This document shows positions 50,401 through 60,040 of a stretch of 64,000 bases of DNA, in pieces. This DNA is from Methanogenium cariaci JCM 10550 (GTDB lineage: Archaea > Halobacteriota > Methanomicrobia > Methanomicrobiales > Methanomicrobiaceae), in NCBI RefSeq assembly GCF_001315945.1, contig NZ_BBBG01000002.1:157631-221630 (forward strand), in the 5' to 3' direction. The translations under genes were made by a program, and so were the position numbers. Position 1 is the first letter of the stretch, and each line of letters opens with the position of its first letter. The notes beneath the pieces were generated by a model that ran no database searches, had not been told where the DNA came from, and worked only from the letters and a program-made list of their open reading frames with translations.

Positions 50401-52455
50401 CTGAATCAGGTTCTGGAACAACAGATCCACATTCTGGACGCAGTGCAACATATCGCTGCTGGTGACCTGAGCATAATTAAGAATTATAAAAATGTAGGGC
50501 AGCGCTCAAAGAACGATCAGATCATCCCGTCGTTTATCAGCATGATCAAGAACATTCAGGCTGTGGTCGATGATGCAGAGATGCTCGCCCAGGCAGGTGT
50601 GAACGGCCAGCTCAACGTGCGTGCGGATGCGACACGCCACGTGGGTGCGTATGGTGAGGTTATCGGTGGTATCAACAGCTGTCTGGATGCGTTCGCTGGT
50701 CCAGTGAATGCCGCCGCTGAGTATGTGGATCGGATCGCGAAAGGTGACATCCCTGAGCGGATTACACAGGAGTATGCAGGTGATTTCAACGAGATCAAGA
50801 CCAACCTGAACGAGTGTATTGATGCGGTCAATCTGCTTGTTGCTGATACAGCAATGCTCGCAGAAGCGGGTGTGGAAGGCAGGCTTGACACCCGCGCCGA
50901 TGCCTCAAAACACAAGGGTGATTTCCGTAGGATCGTGGACGGTGTCAATGACACAATGGATGCGGTGATTGGTCCGCTGAATGTTGCTGCAGATTTCATT
51001 GACGATGTTGCAACAGGGTCTCAGTTTGATCCGATCACCGATGATTTCCGTGGTGATTACGCACGGATTAAGAACAGCGCCAGCAAGTGCCGGGATGTCC
51101 TGACGGGATTGGTGAATGATATTATCGGGCTCACTCAGGCAGCCGGGGGGGAAGGCAGACTTGACACTCGTGGAAATGTTGAAAAGTACGATGGCGCATG
51201 GTCCATGATTGTTGGCGATATCAACAACTGTCTGGATGCGATTGTCGATCCGCTGAATGTTAGTGCTGAGTATGTGGATCGTATTGCGAAGGGAGACATC
51301 CCGGAGAAGATCACCGATGTGTATGCGGGTGACTTCAATGAGATCAAGAACAACCTCAACGGGTGTATTGACGCGGTCAACCTGCTTGTCGTGGACACGA
51401 ATATGCTGGTGGACGCTGCCGCGGTAGGCAAGCTCACCGCCCGTGCCGACGTTTCCCAGCATGCCGGTGACTACGCAAAGATTGTAAAAGGCATTAACCA
51501 GACCCTCGATGTGATCAACGAGCCGTTCCGTGAAGTGAACGCCGCGGTTGCGCAGCTGGATGTCACTGCTGATGAGACGACCCGGGGTGCCGAAGAGATT
51601 GCAAAGGCAGCCGAGCAGGTTGCGCTGACCAGTCAGCAATGTGCCGATCTGGGAAACTCGCTCATAATTCAGATAGAGGAAGTGGATCGACAGGTGAGCG
51701 ATCTCTCGGCAAGCAACGAGGAGATTGCGAGTACCTCTCAGGAGGTGCATGAACATGCGGTGCAGACCGCCGAGATTGGTGAGAAGGCCCAGAAACTTGG
51801 TGCCGAGGCGAATGCCAAGATGAATATTGTCGAACATATCGCGAAGCAGAGTGTGGACGGGATTGAGGATCTCAACAGCAGGATGCAGGAAATTGACAAT
51901 GTCGTCAAGCAGGTCAATGACATCACCAACCAGATCAACCTGCTTGCACTCAACGCGGCCATTGAAGCGGCCAGAGCGGGAGAACATGGCCGGGGGGGAT
52001 TTGCGGTGGTCGCAGGAGAGGTAAGAAACCTTGCCGTGGAGGCCAAGGCAGCAACCGGGCAGATCGATCAGGTGATTGCGGGTGTCCAGGCGATCAGCGC
52101 AAAGACGGCTGAAGCGATTGGTTCTGCTCACACGGAGATCGGTTCCGGTGTGGCAAGCGTGAACGAGACCATTGAAGCGCTCAACGAGATCGTGAAGGGG
52201 GGGTCCCAGGATATGAGGATGAATCTTGACGAGATTGCCAAGGCGATTGAGGACCAGGCGAACATGGCCAACCGCATCGTCGAGGCGATGGAAGAAAGCA
52301 GTCGGCTGACCCGTGAGAACCAGGGCCAGGTGGAGGAGCTGGCCTCGCTTGCCGAAGAAGCGAGCGCCTCAACCGAGGAGATTGGCAGCTCTATCCGCGA
52401 GGTAAAGAACATGGCCGGTGACCTCAAACAGACCATGGACAAGTTTGAGGTCTAA
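47452..52455 (+). CDS. Giant soluble chemoreceptor B (HAMP-PAS4-polyHAMP-MCP)
   Basis: A single open frame of about 1,667 residues, very large for an MCP. No membrane helix. HAMP-like unit at about 30-80, divergent PAS at 85-205, three near-identical PAS repeats (about 212-564), then about 17 HAMP-like units up to residue ~1,360, and an MCP signalling domain (NQINLLALNAAIEAARAGEH) in the last 300 residues. One HAMP unit differs (TGSQFDPITDDFRGDY). ATG 47452 follows gaggtgtg. No C-terminal CheR-tether pentapeptide is seen. HAMP arrays in soluble receptors are known to relay PAS signals, but the array length here is unusual. Confidence 0.96.
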   Translation: MEKTGRKALFQTAQSNTGNSDLNLTLEEWANIVESAVEGDASARIDIDSVDGSLKSLGEKLNRAIEKISNDSADIENKKRLIGNAQKRYREILQQNPMPMLLVNKNQKIVVTNPAYEEMSGYTKNELRTMNLRDFRIEGKEGDGIRKALSTGVRTTEEVVVNLPSGTRTLEQHCIPVRNDADEITNVLLAFSDLTDLRQEMAEIHLLTKKAESFIKQNPQAIAVLAPDKSRIDLNKEYERVWRGGSYEELMAKKLYDFDITMTGGDDFYASFETKRLAISDMELKWPNGDKTYVTLYQVPILDDNGDILVNYYIYQDRTAEVEEKSEIQQLQKKAESFIKQNPQAIAVLAPDKSRIDLNKEYERVWRGGSYEELMAKKLYDFDITMTGGDDFYASFETKRLAISDMELKWPNGDKTYVTLYQVPILNDNGDILVNYYIYQDRTAEVEEKCEIQQLQKKAESFIKQNPQAIAVLAPDKSRIDLNKGYERVWRGSYEELMAKKLYDFDITMTGGDDFYASFETKRLAVTNMELKWPNGDHTYVTLYQVPILDESGEILVNYYIYQDLTKDVSVEKYLNNEVEKLKVNLEMFARGDLTFDSAVNEGNEYTTVVRDNFDQINGSIDGGVRDAVGSLLADVGTLAEATVEGKLDTRVDASVHSGEFAKVVEGVNDTIDAMVGPLNVTAEYVDRISKGDIPEKITDDMQGDFNEIKNNLNACIDGLGGLVEANAVMQKMAENDYTTKVGGNYQGIFAEVSDATNKVLNNLNKVLDVVEAITGGDLCYLETYRAVGRRCENDRLIPSFVVLMENIQALVDDANLLAEAGVNGHLDVRADATGHRGGAYGEVIGGINNTLDAMVGPLNVTAEYVDRISKGDIPEKVSDDMQGDFNEVKNNLNQCIDALNLVTEDIVLLADAGVAGELSVRADPSRHQGVFADYIMGLNKTLDASGVPLQETMGLLERMAVNDYTTRIEHTYPGDYAKVTENLNQVLEQQIHILDAVQHIAAGDLSIIKNYKNVGQRSKNDQIIPSFISMIKNIQAVVDDAEMLAQAGVNGQLNVRADATRHVGAYGEVIGGINSCLDAFAGPVNAAAEYVDRIAKGDIPERITQEYAGDFNEIKTNLNECIDAVNLLVADTAMLAEAGVEGRLDTRADASKHKGDFRRIVDGVNDTMDAVIGPLNVAADFIDDVATGSQFDPITDDFRGDYARIKNSASKCRDVLTGLVNDIIGLTQAAGGEGRLDTRGNVEKYDGAWSMIVGDINNCLDAIVDPLNVSAEYVDRIAKGDIPEKITDVYAGDFNEIKNNLNGCIDAVNLLVVDTNMLVDAAAVGKLTARADVSQHAGDYAKIVKGINQTLDVINEPFREVNAAVAQLDVTADETTRGAEEIAKAAEQVALTSQQCADLGNSLIIQIEEVDRQVSDLSASNEEIASTSQEVHEHAVQTAEIGEKAQKLGAEANAKMNIVEHIAKQSVDGIEDLNSRMQEIDNVVKQVNDITNQINLLALNAAIEAARAGEHGRGGFAVVAGEVRNLAVEAKAATGQIDQVIAGVQAISAKTAEAIGSAHTEIGSGVASVNETIEALNEIVKGGSQDMRMNLDEIAKAIEDQANMANRIVEAMEESSRLTRENQGQVEELASLAEEASASTEEIGSSIREVKNMAGDLKQTMDKFEV
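48085..49143 (+). repeat. Three tandem ~372-bp PAS-encoding repeats in receptor B
   Basis: Units begin at about 48085, 48457 and 48829. The third unit has VWRGSYEEL encoded with four G (near 48922) where the first two have seven G and an extra Gly. This is the clearest internal control for the homopolymer artefact. The repeats are also nearly identical to those of receptor A. Confidence 0.9.
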
Positions 52456-52472
52456 ATTCAGGTGAGGAGAAT

Positions 52473-52956
52473 ATGGCAACAATTGATGTGGTTGAATTCG
52501 AGATCGGGGGCGAAAATTATGCCTTCGATATTCACCTTGCGCGGGAGATTGTGGAGATGATACCGATCACTCCTATCCCTGGCGCACCACCGTATATCGC
52601 AGGTATCATCAACCTCCGTGGTGAGATCACCAATGTCATCCGGATAAACGAACTCCTCTCGCTCACCGAGGGAAAGAAAGTTGAGGACCAGAAGATCATC
52701 GTGCTTGTCTCCAACGGGAACGAAGGCTCAGGTATCGGGATCATTGTTGATGAGGTACACTCTGTCAACGCGGTCTCCGAAGATGATGTCGAGCAGTTAG
52801 GAGATACGATCTCATCCGGTATCGACGGGTTTATCAAGGGGGGGATCATTAAGGTCCGGGGATGCCGCTGAAGACGGCGGGAAAGAGGGGGGGCTGGTAG
52901 TCTGGCTTGATATGGAAAAGATCCTCAGCGACATTATTTCGAGACATCTGGGATAG
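52473..52956 (+). CDS. cheW: CheW adaptor protein, cassette B, frame broken near the end
   Basis: Matches the cassette-A CheW over its length (IPGAPPYIAGIINLRGEI, IGIIVDEVHSVNAVSEDDVE). It is read through a break near 52859 (a short change in gtccggggatgcc) to end EGLVVWLDMEKILSDIISRH and a TAG at 52954-52956. ATCGGGGGCGAA here has five G, against eight in A and seven in C. Adapts receptor B to CheA. Confidence 0.93.
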
Positions 52957-53272
52957 TCGCGTATTGGAGTGATCTCCGGCACCTTATCGGGGGGGGCATT
53001 GACGTGGTTCTTTCCATCCAATGTCAAATATCATGGAAATTACCTCCGGCGTCCTGCAGGCACAGCGGATTCGGGGGATACCTTTTCCTGATCCGGATGT
53101 TTTGCCTGCCGTCTGCTGCATTTTTGTCTCTTTTTGCATTGGCTGGGTCTGATGATCCTGATGTATGGAACGGTTCCGAAAGCCCTGGTTCATGCTGTGC
53201 CCGGATGAAGCGGGTCATTTTGATATATGATCTGTCACTCCTTATTTGCCTATGGTCAACTACCCCCCCAGC
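52957..53272. other. Intergenic with the right end of an IS605-type relic
   Basis: No gene up to about 53245. At about 53247-53290, read on the minus strand, gcccaagccccggtctttaggc and ctgggggggtagttgac form the imperfect hairpin and gtagttgac end that typically closes IS200/IS605-family elements next to tnpB. It directly adjoins the TnpB remnant. Confidence 0.5.
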
Positions 53273-53554
53273 CTAAAGACCGGGGCTTGGGCCTCTATCC
53301 ATAGATAGTTCCCGTATGGGTGGTTGACTGCACCCCCCCTGCACTTCCAGGTTATACCTGACAGTGCGTGCTCTGGACTCAATGTTCCGAGCACCAATAA
53401 GATCGGCGTGAAGAGCAAATCCACAACATTCACAAACAAATGATTTCCTGTGTCTGTTGTTTTTGCTAATATGTTTACATCGAGGGCATGGGGGGTGTTG
53501 CATTTTGGCATAATATTTATATTCGAATGGGCTGGCAAAATGTGGATTTTTCAT
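53273..53554 (-). pseudogene. TnpB (IS605 OrfB) C-terminal remnant
   Basis: Only the zinc-ribbon and last RuvC segment survive: CPRCKHISKNN, RKSFVCECCGF, and HADLIGARNI with the final catalytic Asp and NI. The N-terminal two thirds with the other RuvC residues are missing, so it cannot be an active nuclease. C-terminal sequence after NIESRA is also frame-disturbed at a C7 run. It is a relic of an insertion between chemoreceptor cassettes B and C. Confidence 0.82.
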
Positions 53555-53685
53555 TGATATGTACCATGATTGTTAACTAGATTGGATTATATTTTGCCAA
53601 TAGTTAAGATTAAATCGAATATTAGATATGTAGCATTTGTCAAATTATATATGTTCATGGCATATGTGGCGAGGTGTACATAATT
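53555..53685. promoter_or_regulatory. AT-rich leader of cassette C
   Basis: AT-rich with attatatatg near 53643-53652. The last 20 bases (gaggtg...taattttgattgtaac) copy the ribosome-binding site and start of parA A and B exactly, marking it as the same kind of leader in front of the ParA remnant. Confidence 0.5.
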
Positions 53686-53999
53686 TTGATTGTAACGTTT
53701 GAAAAAGGCAAATTTACCATGAAAGGGGGGGTTGAGGCGCTCTCGGTGATCATGGATGATGTTGAGACATACGGAGGTGAAAAAGTGGTCGCCGATGTGG
53801 TTATTCTCACGTGTTGGGATCAGTCCCCCCCGGCATGCCTGTCCCGGATGAAAGGTTTGGTACGGTATACAAGGTCCCGTTTGGTACGAATGTCCAGAAG
53901 GCGCAAGTGAACGGTGTTCCCCCCCTCCCATAGTCTGCACCAGGATGTGAGGCTGCCCGTGTCTATTGTGAAATTGCAGAAAAAATAAATTCACATTGA
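53686..53999 (+). pseudogene. Internally deleted ParA-like ATPase remnant of cassette C
   Basis: The start TTG and first codons (IVTF) are those of parA A and B. The sequence then jumps after a few unrelated codons to KGGVEALSVIMDDVE and GEKVVADVVILT, the last third of ParA. The Walker A, Walker B and most of the fold, about 150 codons, are gone. The C-terminal part degenerates after 53820 with frameshifts, though traces of the native ending (near 53925-53999) remain. No functional ATPase can result. The deletion joins two regions that both read VTF, compatible with recombination at a short repeat. Confidence 0.85.
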
Positions 54000-54222
54000 A
54001 ATCTGCTGGCAGACCATATGAAAACTGTTGCAATAATTTAATAGACTTGCTTTTCAAAGTAATACTAAAATCACAATATATTTGAATTTTTCAGACAAAA
54101 TGAGTTATGATGTAGCAATTGTTCTGTTTAAATTGTTAATAATTTAATACGAATATTGCAACTGTGTAGTGTATCTGGGAATGTCAGTGGTTACTGCTGA
54201 AAGTGAAAAGAGGCGTATAAAT
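54000..54222. promoter_or_regulatory. AT-rich spacer before receptor C
   Basis: A 223-bp spacer replaces the 44 bp found between parA and receptor in cassettes A and B. It is AT-rich and may give receptor C its own promoter. It ends with aagaggcgtataaat before the ATG at 54223. Confidence 0.45.
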
Positions 54223-57200
54223 ATGGAAAAAACCGGAAGAAGAGTATTGTTCCAGGATTCTCTGTCCAATTGTGGAAATAACGGCGAAAATGAAATCCTG
54301 AACGATTGGGCGAAAATACTGAAATCTGCCATTGAGGGAGATGCATCGGCAAAGATCGATATCGATTCCGTCGATGGTTCACTGAAACCACTCGGTGAAA
54401 CACTCAATCTGGCAATAGAAAAAATATCGAATGATTCTGTGGATATTGCAAATAATAAGCGGCTGATCGGAAATGCGCAGAAGCGCTACAGGGAGATAAT
54501 TCAGCAGAACCCGATGGCAATGCTTCTTGTGAATATGGATTTCAAGGTTGTTGTTACCAATCCTGCCTATGAGGAAATGAGCGGATATACCCGGAACGAA
54601 CTCTGTAGAATGAACCTCCGTGATTTCCGTATCATGGAGAAGGAGGGGGGGAGGGTATCAGGAAGGCATTCACAGTGGGGGGGTACGGGCCACCGGAGAG
54701 GTGGTGGTCGATCTTCCGAACGGAATGCGTACTCTTGAACAGCACTGTATTCCCGTCAGAGATGAGGCGGGGGAAATAACGAATGTTCTCCTGGCATACC
54801 GTGATCTTACCCGGGAAGTCTCGGTGGAGAAGTATCTCAATACTGAGGTTGAGCGGCTGAAGGTCAACCTCGACATGTTCTCACGCGGCGATCTGACATT
54901 CAACGCCTCTGTTGATGAGGGCAATGAATATACCACAGTGGTGCGTGACAACTTCGTCCGGATTAATGGCAGTATTGATGGGGTGAGGAATGCAGTCGGT
55001 TCCGTGCTCGCAGATGTGGGTCAGCTTGCTGAGGCCGCAGTCGAAGGAAAACTTGACACCCGTGTGGATGCACGTGCCCATGAAGGAGAATTTGCAAAAG
55101 TTGTCGAAGGTGTCAATGACACCCTTGATGCGGTGGTCGGTCCGCTGAATGTGGCCGCCGAGTACATCGACCGTATCTCTAAGGGTGATATCCCCCCCGA
55201 GAAGGTCACCGACGATATGCAGGGTGACTTCAATGAGATCAAGAACAACCTGAACGCGTGCATCGACGGTCTCGGCGGGCTTGTTGAAGCCAATGCAGTG
55301 CTGCAGAAGATGGCAGATAATGATTACACTGTGAAGGTGGCGGGCGATTATCAGGGTGTCTTTGCTGAGGTTGCCACCGCGACCAATGGTGTCCAGGAAC
55401 GGCTGGTTCATATCCAGGATATCGTGCACAACACTGCCGAGGGTGATCTGAATGAACTCGATCTCCTTAAAACTGTGGGAAAACATTGTGAAAACGACCG
55501 AATGGTTCCTTCAATGATTGGCATGATGGAGAATATCCAGCTCTGGTTGACGATGCCAATATGCTTGCCGAAGCTGGTGTGAACGGTCATCTCGATGTGC
55601 GTGCGGATGCGACACGCCATGCGGGTGCGTATGGTGAGGTGATTTCCGGGATCAATAATAACCTGGATGCCGTGGTCGGTCCGCTGAACGTGGCTGCCGA
55701 ATACATCGACCGTATCTCTAAGGGTGATATCCCTGAGAAGGTCACCGACGATATGCAGGGTGACTTCAACGAGATCAAGAACAACCTGAACCAGTGTATC
55801 GATGCACTCAACCTTGTCACGGAAGATGTTGGGCTCCTGGTAGAGGCAGGCATCGCAGGTGAGCTCAGTGTACGTGCGGATCCCACCCGCCACCAGGGAG
55901 TCTTTGCCGGATATATCAAGGGCTTCAATGATACCCTTGACGCATCCGGTGCCCCCCCGCTGGGGGAGACGGTGACTCTGCTTGAGCGGATGGCCGTCAA
56001 TGACTACACGAAAAAGATTGAAAATGAGTATCCCGGCGATTACGCACGGGTGATACAGAGCGTGAATGAGGTCATGGGGGGGCGGCTGGTTAACATTCAG
56101 AACACGGTGCAGCATATCTCAGCGGGTGACCTGAGTGATTTGGATGATTATAAGGTTCTGGGGGGGAAACGCTCTGATAACGATACACTCAACCCGTCGA
56201 TTATTGGCATGATTGAGAGTCTCCAGGCCGTGGTGGACGATGCGGAGATGCTCGCAAATGCGGGTGTTGCCGGTCAACTTGATGTGCGTGCTGATGTGAA
56301 GCGGCATGCGGGTGCGTATGGTGATGTGATCGGCGGCATTAACAACTGTCTGGATGCGATTGTCGGTCCGCTGAATGTTAGTGCTGAGTATGTGGACAGG
56401 ATCTCTAAGGGTGATATCCCGGAGAAGATCACCGATGCGTATGCGGGCGACTTCAACGAGATCAAGAACAACCTCAACGGTTGTATTGACGCGGTCAACC
56501 TGCTCCTCGCTGACGCCAATACGCTTGCCGAAGCGGGTGTAGCCGGTCAACTTGATGTGCGTGCTGATGTGAAGCGGCATGCGGGTGCGTATGGTGATGT
56601 GATCGGCGGCATTAACAACTGTCTGGATGCGATTGTCGGTCCGCTGAATGTTAGTGCTGAGTATGTGGACAGGATCTCTAAGGGTGATATCCCTGAGAAG
56701 ATCACCGATGCGTATGCGGGTGACTTCAATGAGATCAAGAACAACCTCAACGGGTGCATCGATGCAGTCAATATGCTTGTCGTGGACACGAATATGCTGG
56801 TGGACGCTGCCTCGGCCGGCAGACTCACTACCCGTGCTGATGTATCACAACACTCCGGGGATTACGCCAGAATTGTGCAGGGCATTAACCAGACCCTTGA
56901 TGTGATCGTCGGGCCGTTCCGTGAAGTGAACACCGCGATTGCGCAGCTGGATGTCACCACCGACGAGACGACCCGGGGCGCCGATGAGATTGCAAAGGCG
57001 GTCGAGCAGGTTGCGGTGACCAGCCAGGTGTGTGCTGACCTGGGCAATTCGCTGATTACCCAGATTGAAAGAGTGGATCGGCAGGTGAGCGACCTCTCGG
57101 CAAGTAACGAGGAGATTGCCAGTACCTCACAGGAGGTGCACGAACATGCGGTGCAGACTGCTGAAATTGGTGAAAAGGCCCAGAAACTTGGTGCCGAGGC

Positions 57201-57843
57201 GAACACCAAGATGAGCATTGTCGAAGGTATCGCCAAGCAGAGTGTGGACGGCATTGAGAATCTCAACAGCCGTATGCAGGAAATCGACAATGTTGTCAAG
57301 CAGGTCAACGGCATTACCAACCAGATCAATCTGCTTGCGCTCAACGCAGCCATTGAAGCGGCCAGGGCAGGGGGGGAACACGGGCGTGGGTTTGCGGTGG
57401 TTGCAGGAGAAGTACGGAACCTTGCTGAGGAAGCCAAGGCGGCAACCGGACAGATTGATCAGGTGATTGCGGGTGTCCAGGCAATCAGCGCAAAGACGGC
57501 TGAAGCGATCGGTTCCGCCCACACGGAGATTGGTTCCGGTGTTGCAAGCGTGAACGAGACCATTGAAGCGCTTAACGAGATCGTGAAGGGATCCCAGGAT
57601 ATGAGGATGAATCTTGACGAGATTGCCAAAGCGATTGAGGATCAGGCGAACATGGCCAATCACATTGTCGAGGCGATGGAAGAAAGCAGTCGGCTGACCC
57701 GTGAGAACCAGGGTCAGGTGGAGGAACTGGCTTCGCTTGCCGAAGAAGCAAGCGCCTCAACCGAGGAGATTGGCAGCTCCATACATGAAGTGAAGAACAT
57801 GGCCGGGGATCTTAAACAGACCATGGACAGGTTCGAGGTCTAA
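54223..57843 (+). CDS. Giant soluble chemoreceptor C (HAMP-PAS1-polyHAMP-MCP), frame broken
   Basis: Same architecture as A and B but with only the divergent N-terminal PAS (EEMSGYTRNELCRMNL). The tandem PAS repeats are absent, and the sequence goes straight from LAYRDLTREVSVEKYL to the HAMP array. About 15 HAMP-like units follow. One 91-residue pair is duplicated almost perfectly at 56271-56816. The MCP hairpin and end (LKQTMDRFEV) match A and B. Breaks lie near 54645-54680 (two G runs) and 55541 (one missing G), with heptamers elsewhere in frame. Length about 1,200 residues. Cytoplasmic, ligand unknown. Confidence 0.92.
56271..56816 (+). repeat. Near-perfect 273-bp tandem duplication of a di-HAMP unit in receptor C
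   Basis: cggtcaacttgatgtgcg recurs at 56271 and 56544, exactly 273 bp (91 codons) apart, and the match extends over most of the unit with only scattered differences at its end. Each copy encodes GQLDVRADVKRHAGAYGDV, SAEYVDRISKGDIPEKITD and GDFNEIKNNLNGCIDAVN. In-frame and apparently recent. Confidence 0.92.
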
Positions 57844-57860
57844 ATTCGGGTGAGGAGAAT

Positions 57861-58340
57861 ATGGCAACAATTGATGTGGTGGAATTCGAGATCGGGGGGG
57901 CGAACATTACGCCTTCGATATTCATCTTGCACGGGAGATCGTGGAGATGATACCGATCACCCCCCATACCCGGCGCACCACCGTATATCGCAGGGATCAT
58001 CAACCTTCGGGGGGGTGAGATCACCAATATCATCAGAATAAACGAGCTCCTCTCACTCAAAGAGGGAAAGAATGTCGAGGATCAGAAGATTATTGTGCTT
58101 GTCTCCGGTGGGAACGAAGGTTCAGGTATTGGCATCATTGTCGACGAAGTGCACTCTGTCAACGCGGTTTCTGAAGATGATATCGAACAGATCGGGGATA
58201 ATATATCATCCGATATCAACGGGTTTATCAAAGGGATCATTATGGTTCGAAACACCGAAAATAGCGGGAAAGAAGGCCTGATTATCTGGCTTGATATGGA
58301 GAAGATTCTTGGTGACCTTGTTGCAAGACATCAGGGATAG
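57861..58340 (+). CDS. cheW: CheW adaptor protein, cassette C, frame disturbed
   Basis: MATIDVVEFEIGG start, then a G7 run at 57894 (five G expected) shifts the frame, and a C6 run near 57960 (five expected) shifts it back, so only the first ~25 residues after the start are garbled. The rest (GIINLRGGEITNIIRI, SGGNEGSGIGIIVDEVHSVNAV, GLIIWLDMEKILGDLVARH) is normal CheW. Ends at 58340 with TAG. Partner of receptor C. Confidence 0.92.
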
Positions 58341-58534
58341 CTGCGTATCGGGGGGGTAATTTGCAGTATCTTTCCGGGGGGGTATGGGAGGATGTGGCTT
58401 GTGCACACAGCTGATTATAAAAATAGAATTCCATTTTTCAGAACGATTGAGGATGAAGAAAAATCGTTCCTGCTCTTCATTATTGTCTGTAGAGAGGTCT
58501 GACAAAAAAGGAGCGTGTTGCATCATCTTCCGGG
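58341..58534. other. Intergenic between cassette C and the MBL gene
   Basis: Convergent gap with two heptamers and an A-run near 58458 (gaagaaaaatcg). No gene. Likely a termination zone for both strands. Confidence 0.4.
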
Positions 58535-59145
58535 TCACGCCTGTCTCTGCATGGCTGACTTTGCATTCCGGAGTGATTTTTGCAGGAGTTCTGTGCAGTT
58601 GTGGCGCAGGGGGGGTCGCCGTGTCCCGGATAGATGGCGTCAACCTTTTTTCTGCAAATTTTTTCAAGCGCCAGAATAAATTCCTCCTCATAGGTACCGT
58701 CATCCGATCTGATCACAAGTGGTGTGTCTCCGGCAAAGAGCGTGTGACTTTCACGGCAATAGATGCATATTGAATCGGAACTGTGGCCGGGTGTATGGAT
58801 GATTTCGGCTGTTTCATCACCGACTCTCAGCAGATCCCCGTCCCTGACCACGGTGTCGATATATTTGATATATTTCGAGAAGGCATAGACTTCCGGTTTA
58901 TAGGCCTCCCGGATACGGGGGGGCAGAAGGGATGCATGGTCAAAGTGACTGTGGGTGATGATGACCTGATCCACCTTGTGCTTGCCCACGCCGGTGGAGG
59001 CACGATCGATCCTGTCGAATACTGCAGGGTCTCTTCCGACATCAATCAGGGTATTTTTATCCTTTAATGCGTTCCACGAACCCGTAACCAGATACACATT
59101 TGACGTGTAGACCGTGGTGCCTTCGGTCAGGTTTACAATCTTCAT
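58535..59145 (-). CDS. Metallo-beta-lactamase-fold hydrolase
   Basis: About 203 residues. Metal motif HSHFDHA, later HTPGHSSDSICIY, AGDTPL and YPGHGDP, the five MBL motifs in order. The start is MKIVNLTEGTTVYTSNVYLV. A C7 run near 58611 shifts the frame, and the native ending is LLQKSLRNAKSAMQRQA with TGA at 58535-58537. Broad family (glyoxalase II, arylsulfatase, nuclease-like). Its ATG overlaps the CheR stop (ATGA), so the two are co-translated. Confidence 0.87.
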
Positions 59146-59761
59146 TCTTTGACGGAAATCTTTCGGTATACATGAGCATTGGGAACAATTTGCTCAAAGA
59201 GATGTTCGACATCTTCCGGCATTTTCTGGGTGTGTTCTGTTAAAAAGAATCCGCCGTCACCGAGTGAACTATGAAACATCCTGATGACTTTGCTCCTGTC
59301 TTCCTCAGTAAAATGGAGAAGCACGTTTTTACAAACTATAAGGGAGAAATTGTCTCTGAACGGCTCGAACATGAGGAGATTGTGTTTCTGGAATTCAACG
59401 CGCTTTTTTATTTCATCGGAGACCCGGTAGTTGCCGGGTTTATTTTCATCCGGCAGGAAGTATTTCTCGAAGATATCTTTGGGCATTCTCTGGAGTTCGT
59501 TTTTCGGATAACTGCCTTCTTTGATGATCTTACCAAAGGTGTCTGATGGATCGAGATCGCTTGCGAATATTTTGACATTCCTGAAGATCATCTGGCCCAT
59601 ATTCTCCCTCAGGAGCAGGGCGATGGTATAGGGCTCCTGGCCCATTGCGCTCCCGGCACTCCATATGTTGATGTAGCGCCGTGACCGGAACAGGGGGGGA
59701 GCATATGGTCGATGATTGTCTGCAGTGTCTGGAGATCCCTGAAAAAGAATGTAAATGCCAT
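59142..59761 (-). CDS. cheR: CheR-type protein-glutamate methyltransferase, short form, frame broken
   Basis: SAM methyltransferase that would methylate MCP glutamates. It starts MAFTFFFRDLQTLQTIIDHM, then IWSAGSAMGQEPYTIALLL (SAM loop), IFASDLDPSDTF, FSLIVCKNVLLHFT and GDGGFFLTEH. The helical N-terminal domain of classical CheR is missing: the protein enters almost directly at the FFRD segment. The frame changes near 59695 at a G7 run. It lies opposite and downstream of the three chemoreceptor cassettes, plausibly serving them. Confidence 0.87.
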
Positions 59762-60040
59762 GTTAAATCACGTTATGTTGATAAATGCCTGCTTGGGGAG
59801 GAAACTGTAATTATGTAACCCTACTATTCCCAATTAAGGTTATGTATGTGGATCATCCACACTGCCGGTTTCCGCCCGGATTTCGGCAATTTCTGACCAT
59901 TGTTGAATCGGTGTGGAATCTGTCGTTTCCGTCTGTTTCAAAATGGTCTCCTCTTTGGAGATGCTGTGCTCTCTGAAAAAAAGAACGTGTTTTTGCGGGG
60001 GTATGTCTGTATCCCGGTTTGGACTGATTTCCAGACCTGG

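Noticed and set aside
50905..52131. 408-codon open frame on the minus strand inside receptor B
   Set aside because: It is an antisense shadow of a compositionally biased repeat region. Receptor B on the plus strand is intact with conserved MCP motifs.
39237..53999. ParA genes as parts of an integrated plasmid partition system
   Set aside because: No ParB, replication gene or integrase is present, and each ParA is tied to a receptor and CheW.
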